Source: a virus
Length of the DNA stretch: 22,368 bases
Virus record (IMG/VR): IMGVR_UViG_3300032285_002273
Location: 1-22,368 of that record
Direction: 5' to 3' (one strand)
The translations under genes and the position numbers were made by a program. This document shows positions 7,487-12,352 of the stretch, one piece after another. Position 1 is the first letter of the stretch; every line of letters begins with the position of its first letter. Below the pieces are notes generated by a model. It saw only the letters and a program-made list of their open reading frames with translations, searched no databases and had not been told where the DNA came from.

Positions 7487-8716
7487 TCAGTTGATTGATC
7501 CTGCATTATTTAATGCAGATGCACTTTTATAGAAAGTCCCTTGCGTCTGGATTCCATAAAGCTGGGCATGGTCTAGGCGAGAGGCGCTCATTTGACGTGA
7601 CAAATTTTTGGCGTAGTAGGTTTCGGTCGTGGTCACGCTACGATGCCCTAGAAATGCCTGCGCGGCGAATATGCCGTATCGTGTGGCAACACGCGACCCA
7701 GCCCATCTACGAAGCTCGTAGGCCAGCTTGCGCCTTCCCTTGATGTATGGCTCAACAAATCGGCAAATCTGGCGGTCGCAAATTTTTGTCCTTTCGGCGC
7801 TAGTGCCTGGCACCAGATATGCAGAATCCTCCTGCTTGTAGACCATAAGCTCGGCCCAAAGCTCATCGCTAATTTCTGGGAACCGTGCCACCGCCTCGGC
7901 ATAGTTGGCCTTCACCCGAAGGGTGCGGTTATGAACCGGCCTTCCCTCTAGGTCAAAGGTGGTGCGGATGACCACATCTTCCCAACGGGCGTTCTTGGCC
8001 TCGATGTTACGCAGCCCAAGTTCGCTCATGAGAATGTAGACCACCCAAATTGGGTCGCGCTTTCTCCAAAGCGCTGCCGCTGCGCTGGTAAGCCCCTCAA
8101 CCTCGGCGGGGGTAAAGTCGGTGAAAGATTCATCAAGTGCAATTTTAATATCGGGCCTAACTCGGAACCCTTGCAGGTCAGGAAGTTTTAATTCCTTGTA
8201 AATGTGCATCCGAGATTCCTTGAACACGGCCCGCGCCTGGATAAGCGAGGCCCGGATCCCATTTTCACTACGTCCAAGAAGGCGACATTCCTTCACGAAT
8301 TCGTGTACCAAGTCAGCGGTTAGTATATTGGATCGCAACTCCAGTACGTTTTGCTTGCCTGTGGCGATGCGTAGAAAACGTATGAATTGTGAAGCATAAT
8401 CCTGTGTTGCGGCGCGACTGATCGGCATTCCTCCCTTTTGCCGATTGTAAACATCAAGGATATTTCCAATCGTGCAGTAGTTATTGCGCTTGGTCATGGC
8501 CTCCACGACCTCCCAATTTTCGCTCTGGGCTGCGGTGAGGTAACTGATGGCCTTTTCAATGGCCGCTGCCTTGATCGGTGTGGCGAGGCTTTTCCATGTA
8601 TCTTTTCCGTTCTTGTTGTAACGGAACTGGAATGTGTGCTTATCGCCACGCTTGTACAGGGTGTACTTGCGGCCCCGGTATTTAAATTCTCCTGCTGGAA
8701 CGAGTGTGTTGCTCAT
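7487..8716 (-). CDS. int: Tyrosine recombinase / phage integrase
   Basis: From ATG 8716 the product is 409 residues. The N-terminal 60 residues (EFKYRGRKYTLYKRGDKHTF) look like an arm-binding domain, about 80-185 is the core-binding helical domain, and about 195-380 is catalytic. Visible active-site residues are R236 (LGLRNIEA), a Lys near 269 in the beta-hairpin, R336 in AYELRRWAGS, H358 in FLGHRS and a Tyr nucleophile at 367 or 368 in TETYYAK. The His of the usual HxxR motif is Tyr333 here. The frame is open to a GTG at 8812 (441 aa), but that extension crosses a 20-bp repeat and starts at the likely transcription start, so ATG 8716 is preferred with moderate certainty. It is transcribed toward the presumed attP. 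Confidence 0.93.
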   Translation of the reverse strand: MSNTLVPAGEFKYRGRKYTLYKRGDKHTFQFRYNKNGKDTWKSLATPIKAAAIEKAISYLTAAQSENWEVVEAMTKRNNYCTIGNILDVYNRQKGGMPISRAATQDYASQFIRFLRIATGKQNVLELRSNILTADLVHEFVKECRLLGRSENGIRASLIQARAVFKESRMHIYKELKLPDLQGFRVRPDIKIALDESFTDFTPAEVEGLTSAAAALWRKRDPIWVVYILMSELGLRNIEAKNARWEDVVIRTTFDLEGRPVHNRTLRVKANYAEAVARFPEISDELWAELMVYKQEDSAYLVPGTSAERTKICDRQICRFVEPYIKGRRKLAYELRRWAGSRVATRYGIFAAQAFLGHRSVTTTETYYAKNLSRQMSASRLDHAQLYGIQTQGTFYKSASALNNAGSIN

Positions 8717-8758
8717 GGTGGTTTGGGTTGTGGTATTGCTGATTTCCTCCACCCTAGA

Positions 8759-8778
8759 TGCTACAGCTTTTGCTACAA
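8759..8778. repeat. Bipartite 20-bp repeat, copy 1 (TGCTACA-N5-TGCTACAA)
   Basis: TGCTACAGCTTTTGCTACAA matches the copy at 8948-8967 at 19 of 20 bases. Each copy is itself two TGCTACA units 12 bases apart. It lies just upstream of the preferred integrase start. Arm-type integrase or accessory-protein binding is a reasonable guess. Confidence 0.55.
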
Positions 8779-8819
8779 GTATTTTGTTCAATAACGCTAC
8801 GCAACTTTCCACGGGATTC

Positions 8820-8849
8820 TATATAGCAAAACCCAATATACAGAGTAAA
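8820..8849 (-). promoter_or_regulatory. Possible integrase promoter
   Basis: On the minus strand, TTTACT (8849-8844) and TATATA (8825-8820) are separated by 18 bases, a fair sigma-70-type match. The implied transcription start falls near 8812, so a GTG start there would be almost leaderless, while ATG 8716 would have a leader of about 95 bases carrying repeat copy 1. Weak evidence, from pattern only. Confidence 0.3.
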
Positions 8850-8947
8850 AAGTCACCTGTTGCCCTATTTTACAGGGAAAATTGATGCGCAAAATCGTAT
8901 GCAGTAACCTGATCAAGGATGATAATGTAACTCTTTTAAAATGGTCG

Positions 8948-8967
8948 TGCTACAGGTTTTGCTACAA
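8948..8967. repeat. Bipartite 20-bp repeat, copy 2
   Basis: TGCTACAGGTTTTGCTACAA differs from copy 1 at one base and starts 189 bases from it, close to 18 helical turns. It lies in the gap between the integrase and the secreted-protein gene, in the same orientation as copy 1. Direct repeats beside an integrase commonly bind the recombinase arm domain or an excision factor; binding is inferred. Confidence 0.55.
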
Positions 8968-8992
8968 CTTTTTTACGCAAACACCTGATTTA

Positions 8993-9613
8993 TCACCTGA
9001 TTCTAGAATCGGGTTTTGACTGCGTTTGTGTTACAGATTTTGCATCCAACTCGGCCCCAAGTTTTCGGATGCAAGCCTCCAACGAGAGGACGTATCGCTC
9101 GTACAATTTAAGCGTGTCGGCCTCCGATAATTTTGGTGGGTGGTCAAGTCCGAAGCGGAGCTTTAACCATGTGCCAAATGCTGGGGTGGTTTTCGGCATG
9201 ATGTAATTGGGTGCGGTTGGCGTTTTGTCATCCCACAGGGTTACCATTGGTTCAGACGCGGGTGCAGGTGCGCTTGGCGCTGGCAGTTCGTAGACTATCG
9301 GTGCCGGTGCGGGGTATTCGATGGGGGGAAAAATTATGGGATCCTGCGCTGGCTGTGTCTGTGGTGCGGATGGCATGATAACCGGCACCACTCCACCCTG
9401 GGGGCCGACCGCCAAGCTGGCGGTGGTTCCAACCGGGCCAATGATTGACCCGTATCCTCCATGCGCCCCCACGGCGCTCCACATGATGCCATTGGGCTGC
9501 TTGGTTACGACCACCGTGCTCATGCCGCTTGGGCCGTTGATGTTGTAGCCTTGCGACCATGTGGTTGATGCGCACAGGCTAACGACAATTACAATGATGT
9601 GTGTGCGGTTCAT
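8993..9613 (-). CDS. Secreted/exported Pro-Gly-rich protein of unknown function
   Basis: The 206-residue product begins with a signal-peptide-like segment: basic start MNRTH, hydrophobic IIVIVVSL, then a small-residue region CASTTWSQ with likely cleavage near residue 20. Residues 22-75 are Gly/Val-rich, residues 75-125 Pro/Ala-rich, and the last 65 residues form a soluble helical segment ending in Arg/Ser. The family is not recognised. Its start overlaps the stop of the next upstream gene (ATGA at 9610-9613). Being with integrase in the leftward module, it could be expressed in the lysogen and act at the cell envelope, as morons or superinfection-exclusion proteins do; this is inference. The first 30 codons have a partial copy at 10862-10987. 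Confidence 0.7.
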   Translation of the reverse strand: MNRTHIIVIVVSLCASTTWSQGYNINGPSGMSTVVVTKQPNGIMWSAVGAHGGYGSIIGPVGTTASLAVGPQGGVVPVIMPSAPQTQPAQDPIIFPPIEYPAPAPIVYELPAPSAPAPASEPMVTLWDDKTPTAPNYIMPKTTPAFGTWLKLRFGLDHPPKLSEADTLKLYERYVLSLEACIRKLGAELDAKSVTQTQSKPDSRIR

Positions 9614-9756
9614 TCTTTGTAAATGGTGATATCCTTGGTGGCCCGCAGCAGGGTCTTCAACTCCCGCAGAATCATAATGACCATTCCCGGTGGGTGTTTC
9701 ATGAGTAGTTCTTTAATGATGCGTATGGCTTCGGATTTTGCTTCTTGGTGACTCAT
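9610..9756 (-). CDS. Small unknown protein (48 aa)
   Basis: The reading frame from ATG 9756 encodes MSHQEAKSEAIRIIKELLMK followed by a short hydrophobic/helical stretch and ends in ITIYKE. It overlaps its neighbours by four bases at both ends (ATGA at 9753-9756 and at 9610-9613), the arrangement seen for nearly all genes here, which is the main reason to believe it is translated. It is predicted to be largely helical with a charged N-terminus. No family is recognised. Confidence 0.5.
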   Translation of the reverse strand: MSHQEAKSEAIRIIKELLMKHPPGMVIMILRELKTLLRATKDITIYKE

Positions 9757-9902
9757 TTAAGGCGCAGGGTGCTGTGCCCCGTATACGTCCGTTGTCGGAT
9801 TTTTGCAACCCATGTGCGGCAACGGGTGATGTTATTTTCCTTGTGGCGTTGTTCATTCTGCCAGCGTTTGAGCCGATTGATTTGGCGAATGGTTGGTTTC
9901 AT
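9753..9902 (-). CDS. Small basic protein (49 aa), unknown
   Basis: From ATG 9902 the product starts MKPTIRQINRLKRWQNEQRH and continues with further Lys/Arg-rich residues, so it is strongly basic and probably binds nucleic acid. The frame stays open upstream to an ATG at 10103, but that part overlaps the better-supported gene at 9925-10170, so the internal ATG is preferred. Its stop overlaps the next start in an ATGA. No family is recognised. Confidence 0.5.
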   Translation of the reverse strand: MKPTIRQINRLKRWQNEQRHKENNITRCRTWVAKIRQRTYTGHSTLRLK

Positions 9903-9924
9903 GGCCGTGGTTTTATGGATTGAA

Positions 9925-10170
9925 TTATTTGGAGGAAGTGTAGAAAAACTCGTAGCGGCGTGCGTAGTGATCGACTGACCAAAACTCGCTTTCCGCCTGT
10001 GTAAGATTTTCAAGCGCCTTACGAATGTCTTTTCCTTGAGCATAAAGGTCGGCAACAATTTGCTCGGCATCCTGCCTGGCTTTTGCGGCTTTTCGGTATT
10101 CAATTTGAGTGCGCCGTGCGGATTGAAATCCGGTGCAGATGTATTTGCTGGTTTTTGCGTATGCGTTCAT
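9925..10170 (-). CDS. Small helical protein (81 aa), unknown
   Basis: The product starts MNAYAKTSKYICTGFQSARR and then forms a long charged helix rich in Ala, Lys, Gln and Glu (RKAAKARQDAEQIVADLYAQ), ending in aromatic residues (EFWSVDHYARRYEFFYTSS). A longer start at 10389 exists in frame but would overlap the gene at 10190-10498 almost completely, so ATG 10170 is chosen. It lies 19 bases after the preceding stop. It may form a coiled-coil dimer; the function is unknown. Confidence 0.5.
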   Translation of the reverse strand: MNAYAKTSKYICTGFQSARRTQIEYRKAAKARQDAEQIVADLYAQGKDIRKALENLTQAESEFWSVDHYARRYEFFYTSSK

Positions 10171-10189
10171 TGTCGTAATCGCTGTTGAG

Positions 10190-10498
10190 TTATTTGCTGA
10201 TCCTAGTGCGGAACCTGCGTTTGAGTTCAGCGGCCTCACGCTTGATGGCAAGGGCTGCTTTTTTGGCTCTTGCTTTGGCAAGGTGCGCTTGTTGGCACCT
10301 GCTGCGGATTGCCCAATGATAAACATCCTGTAAGAGAACCGTCTCTGCCCGGCGGGTGCCGATGGGTCGAATCGAAATGGTATCTCCATCCGATGATGGT
10401 GTGAGGGTGACTACGAGGTTGCGCCCGGTATCTGAACCGTAGCCCCATCCAAGTGTGTCGCGGGTTTTGCGAACTACTGGCTTGTTTAATGGTGTCAT
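10190..10498 (-). CDS. Small basic protein (102 aa), unknown, possibly nucleic-acid binding
   Basis: Residues 1-50 look beta-rich (NLVVTLTPSSDGDTISIRPI), and the C-terminal half is a long basic helix (HLAKARAKKAALAIKREAAE followed by LKRRFRTRISK). The charge pattern suggests DNA or RNA binding. It is the first gene after a palindrome-rich control region at 10548-10602, so it probably starts a leftward transcript that continues through the small genes toward integrase. An overlapping minus-strand frame from 10574 is compositionally less convincing and is treated as a shadow. Confidence 0.55.
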   Translation of the reverse strand: MTPLNKPVVRKTRDTLGWGYGSDTGRNLVVTLTPSSDGDTISIRPIGTRRAETVLLQDVYHWAIRSRCQQAHLAKARAKKAALAIKREAAELKRRFRTRISK

Positions 10499-10547
10499 GT
10501 TTTGCTTTGCCCGTTTGGTCGGTCGGCTCTTCCGTTTTGGTTGTTGT

Positions 10548-10602
10548 GTACCTATGGGGTACGATGTGAACCATACACCCCTAAAATGGGGTTGTATACA
10601 AC
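10548..10602. promoter_or_regulatory. Cluster of three palindromes (operator/promoter-like)
   Basis: Three adjacent symmetrical elements lie in the gap upstream of the 102-residue gene: GTACC/GGTAC around 5 bases (10548-10562), CCCCTAAAATGGGG (10578-10591), and the perfect 12-bp palindrome GTTGTATACAAC (10591-10602), which touches the second. Such clusters are typical operators for dimeric repressors; which protein binds is unknown. Confidence 0.45.
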
Positions 10603-10664
10603 TTTCTTCAATTATTTTTACCGGCCAGCAAACGTAGTGTTCATGGTGCTGTAGCCGGGTACAC

Positions 10665-10865
10665 TCACGGCAACGTCGGTGGTGCCGTTGGTTTTTCTAC
10701 GGCATTAGTCGGTTCTTCAGCCAGCCCGTAGACTTGATATACGGCCTCGCGGATCAACGGTGCTATTTTAGTTCCAGGCCCGCGTTGCCTGGCAATGCGT
10801 TCAAGTTGTTGATGCATTGCTGCCGGGATGCGAATTTTGAATTCTCGGTCTAGTGGTTCGTTCAT
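10665..10865 (-). CDS. Ribbon-helix-helix (CopG/Arc-like) regulator, 66 aa
   Basis: From ATG 10865 the product reads MNEPLDREFKIRIPAAMHQQ, then LERIARQRGPGTKIAPLIREAVYQVYG: a short beta strand (FKIRIP), helix A, a Gly-containing turn and helix B. This is the RHH fold used by dimeric repressors and antitoxins, where the strand contacts DNA. The last 18 residues are Pro/Glu/Thr-rich and probably flexible. The same frame is open to 10931, but that section encodes the duplicated leader in another frame. The ATG overlaps the stop of the 41-codon frame upstream. Likely an autoregulator or partner of the lysogeny switch; no adjacent toxin is recognised. Confidence 0.8.
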   Translation of the reverse strand: MNEPLDREFKIRIPAAMHQQLERIARQRGPGTKIAPLIREAVYQVYGLAEEPTNAVEKPTAPPTLP

Positions 10866-10987
10866 ACTCCCCAATGTATACCAACAGGAACCCTGCGCAA
10901 AGGCCCGTTGATGTTGTAGCCCTGCGACCATATTGAAGTTGATGCACGCAGACAGGCGTCCATTGCGATTATGAAATTCTGTTTCAT
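10862..10987 (-). CDS. Short leader-like ORF (41 aa), truncated copy of the secreted-protein N-terminus
   Basis: The frame from ATG 10987 encodes MKQNFIIAMDACLRASTSIW then SQGYNINGP, closely matching the start of the 206-residue secreted protein (IIVIVVSLCASTTWSQGYNINGP). After the shared part it diverges and stops, with an ATGA overlap onto the RHH start at 10865. A TTGACA hexamer lies upstream on the same strand (11018-11013). It may be a remnant of a duplication that now serves as a translational leader for the RHH gene, or a short exported peptide. Both readings are inferences. Confidence 0.5.
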   Translation of the reverse strand: MKQNFIIAMDACLRASTSIWSQGYNINGPLRRVPVGIHWGV

Positions 10988-11051
10988 GATATGCTCAAAT
11001 GTATGATCTTGCTGTCAAACAACTCTTTGTAATACACATAACAGCGTGCGG

Positions 11052-11327
11052 TTAGGCTTTCTTGTTCTGTTTGGGGTTTTCCTCATGTCCTTTCTCCGAT
11101 AGCTCGGTCGGTATCGGTATTGGCGTGGAAAGATAACCATGCAATGGGGTGCGCTTAAATTCTTTACCTTCACGCCATGCTTGGATCAACGCTTCACGCA
11201 TCCATGTTGATCGGCTGATGCAATCCCGTTTTGCAAGCACATCAATTCTACTTACGAGATCTTTCTCGATAGAAAAACCTACTTGAGTTGAATCAATTCC
11301 AAGAACGCGTTTTTTTGGTTCCTTCAT
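11052..11327 (-). CDS. Ribbon-helix-helix regulator, 91 aa, divergent from the early operon
   Basis: From ATG 11327 the product contains a strand QVGFSI followed by EKDLVSRIDVLAKRDCISRS and TWMREALIQAWREG, a clear RHH domain at residues 14-52. The C-terminal 40 residues are Pro- and Lys-rich. A longer frame runs to 11576, but the upstream part would cross the repeat-rich divergent control region and the opposite gene, so ATG 11327 is chosen. A perfect TATAAT lies 43 bases upstream on the minus strand. It is well placed to bind the repeats at 11343-11431 and repress itself and the rightward operon, i.e. to act as the switch repressor. Confidence 0.8.
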   Translation of the reverse strand: MKEPKKRVLGIDSTQVGFSIEKDLVSRIDVLAKRDCISRSTWMREALIQAWREGKEFKRTPLHGYLSTPIPIPTELSEKGHEENPKQNKKA

Positions 11328-11342
11328 GCATTCAATGTAGCA

Positions 11343-11431
11343 CTTTTTAAAGTTTGTAAAAGACTTTAAATTATAGTCTGTAGGAATCTGTAAAAGATCT
11401 TGTTGCAATAATCTGTGAAAGTCTGTAAAAG
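11343..11431. promoter_or_regulatory. Divergent control region with five TCTGTRAAAG-type repeats
   Basis: Direct 10-bp repeats start at 11353 (TTTGTAAAAG), 11377 (TCTGTAGGAA), 11387 (TCTGTAAAAG), 11412 (TCTGTGAAAG) and 11422 (TCTGTAAAAG). Four of them form two head-to-tail pairs with a 10-base period, the pairs lying 35 bases apart. RHH proteins of the CopG/omega type bind short direct repeats on one helix face, and RHH genes lie on both sides. A minus-strand TATAAT (11375-11370) and a plus-strand TTGCAA/TAAAAG pair (11404-11431) are embedded in the array, so binding would cover both promoters. Confidence 0.65.
11370..11375 (-). promoter_or_regulatory. -10 element for the leftward RHH gene
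   Basis: TATAAT reads perfectly on the minus strand, and its start would be about 35 bases before ATG 11327. No good -35 is visible at 15-18 bases upstream (sequences such as TCTTTT), where repeats 2 and 3 of the array lie. A promoter that needs or is blocked by repeat-bound protein would explain this. Confidence 0.45.
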
Positions 11432-11435
11432 TCAT

Positions 11436-11460
11436 TTCCATAAGCAAAACACTTATGGAA
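11436..11460. promoter_or_regulatory. Inverted repeat covering the start codon of the rightward RHH gene
   Basis: Perfect 9-bp arms TTCCATAAG and CTTATGGAA flank the 7-base spacer CAAAACA; the right arm contains the ATG at 11455. It could be an operator or an RNA hairpin that hides the start codon, since no Shine-Dalgarno is present. Confidence 0.5.
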
Positions 11461-11634
11461 GAAACCACAACCATCGCAGCCGCTGGAGTCCCATTGGATC
11501 TGGTTGAATGGCTCGACGAGCAAGCGAAGTCGCAATGCACTTCCCGCTCAACGATCATCCGCCAAATCCTTTCCAAGCGGGTACATCAAGACTCACACAA
11601 GCAGGTCGATACGACCGAAATGGAGGCCGAATGA
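11455..11634 (+). CDS. Ribbon-helix-helix protein, 59 aa, first gene of the early operon
   Basis: The reading frame encodes MEETTTIAAAGVPLDLVEWL, then DEQAKSQCTSRSTIIRQILSKR, with a strand (TTIAAAGVP), helix A and helix B of an RHH fold, and a short charged tail. The pattern SRSTIIRQIL corresponds to SRSTWMREAL in the divergent RHH protein, so the two may bind related sites or compete, as in a bistable switch; that role is inferred. No Shine-Dalgarno precedes the ATG, which instead lies in a 9-bp inverted repeat. The stop overlaps the next start (ATGA at 11631). Confidence 0.7.
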   Translation: MEETTTIAAAGVPLDLVEWLDEQAKSQCTSRSTIIRQILSKRVHQDSHKQVDTTEMEAE

Positions 11635-11732
11635 TTGCCCTGGCATTCGCGGTATTGACCGCATTTTTGATTATTGGACGCCGTGAAGCGGCAGAGGTTT
11701 TGGCGTGGATTTTTTCTCGGGTGTCACGTTGA
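11631..11732 (+). CDS. Single-pass membrane microprotein (33 aa)
   Basis: The product MIALAFAVLTAFLIIG followed by RREAAEVLAWIFSRVSR is a short hydrophobic segment of about 15 residues with a positively charged amphipathic tail, as expected for a one-span inner-membrane peptide with its C-terminus inside. Its start is joined to the RHH stop by an ATGA overlap and its stop lies two bases before the next ATG, which supports real translation despite the size. Function unknown; small membrane peptides in phage early regions can act in exclusion or inhibit host membrane proteins. Confidence 0.5.
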   Translation: MIALAFAVLTAFLIIGRREAAEVLAWIFSRVSR

Positions 11733-11734
11733 CC

Positions 11735-11977
11735 ATGAAACGCGAGATCATGGCCCTAGAAATCCGCCAAGGTCGCAACCGGCTCGTGCTAGAGAAGATT
11801 GTTCCTGGTGAGTTGTTACTCGCCGCTGTCGCCGCCCCCGTTTCTTTTTTTTATAAAATCACGCTCAACGGGTCGATGAGGGAGTGGACAACGGATCCGC
11901 ATGAGGCACAGCGCGCATTCCGCGAGGAAGCTCGGTGGATGCGGACAGGACACCACTCTGCGGAGGTGCTGCCATGA
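11735..11977 (+). CDS. Unknown protein (80 aa)
   Basis: From ATG 11735 the product starts MKREIMALEIRQGRNRLVLE, has a hydrophobic stretch LLLAAVAAPVSFFYKIT, and then a charged helical end (EAQRAFREEARWMRTGHH). A run of eight T's near 11840 codes Phe-Phe. The stop overlaps the next start (ATGA at 11974). No family is recognised. The 11705 start in the same frame would overlap the previous gene, so 11735 is preferred. Confidence 0.5.
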   Translation: MKREIMALEIRQGRNRLVLEKIVPGELLLAAVAAPVSFFYKITLNGSMREWTTDPHEAQRAFREEARWMRTGHHSAEVLP

Positions 11978-12090
11978 GTATCCTGCGCCGTTTTTGGATT
12001 TGGTATGCCAACGCAGTTGGTTATCGCAAGCGACCCTGCCCTTTCTCGGGATCGCAGCCCCGAGTGCAGTCAACCGTACACCCGGAATGA
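11974..12090 (+). CDS. Basic microprotein (38 aa)
   Basis: Encodes MSILRRFWIWYANAVGYRKR and then a Pro/Ser/Gln-rich end. The aromatic N-terminal part with flanking Arg/Lys could be an amphipathic membrane-surface helix. The case for the gene rests on four-base overlaps at both ends (ATGA at 11974-11977 and at 12087-12090). Function unknown. Confidence 0.42.
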   Translation: MSILRRFWIWYANAVGYRKRPCPFSGSQPRVQSTVHPE

Positions 12091-12272
12091 GTACCGCGCC
12101 TGACCGCTATCTCAAAATCCGCGAGGTTGCCCAGCGCATATCGGTCTGCACCAAGTCCGTGCGCAACTACATTGCCAATGGCGACTTCGGGCCGGTCATG
12201 CGTCTCTCGCAAACTGATATACGCATCCCCGAGTCGGGACTTCAGAAGTTCATACGGGAGCGCCTGACATGA
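12087..12272 (+). CDS. Excisionase/AlpA-like helix-turn-helix protein (61 aa)
   Basis: From ATG 12087 the product reads MSTAPDRYLKIREVAQRISV, CTKSVRNYIANGDFGPVMRL, then SQTDIRIPESGLQKFIRERLT. This is the MerR/excisionase type of small winged helix: a 'YLKIREVAQRISVCTKSVRNYI' helix-turn-helix, a Gly turn, a hairpin and a final 'I.ES.LQKFI' helix. It could be the recombination directionality factor partnered with the integrase, or an early transcription regulator. Four-base overlaps join it to both neighbours. The fold is fairly sure, the role less so. Confidence 0.75.
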   Translation: MSTAPDRYLKIREVAQRISVCTKSVRNYIANGDFGPVMRLSQTDIRIPESGLQKFIRERLT

Positions 12273-12352
12273 GCGACCGCGATGCCATCCAGCTTCTGCT
12301 CGACGCCGCCGTTCTTTTTTTTCTCGTCTGCATTTTCAGAACCCAGCGATGA
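12269..12352 (+). CDS. Single-pass membrane microprotein (27 aa)
   Basis: Encodes MSDRDAIQLLLDAAVLFFLV followed by CIFRTQR: an acidic start, about 16 hydrophobic residues and a basic end. Like the 33-residue protein at 11631 it looks like a one-span membrane peptide. It overlaps both neighbours by four bases (ATGA at 12269-12272 and 12349-12352). A run of eight T's lies in the hydrophobic segment. Function unknown. Confidence 0.42.
   Translation: MSDRDAIQLLLDAAVLFFLVCIFRTQR

Noticed and set aside
7501-7518. Palindrome CTGCATTA-TT-TAATGCAG near the integrase end
   Set aside because: It falls inside the last codons of int. The better-placed and longer intergenic repeat at 7438-7464 is the preferred att candidate, though this one could contribute to mRNA stability.
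8202-8220. A plus-strand peptide MCIRDS, which resembles the translation of a transposase-library adapter
   Set aside because: The DNA reads atgtgcatccgagattc, which differs from the adapter at several bases, and it lies inside an intact integrase gene on the other strand.
8999-9010. Perfect palindrome GATTCTAGAATC
   Set aside because: It lies in the last codons of the secreted-protein gene with no second copy nearby, so a chance event is likely.
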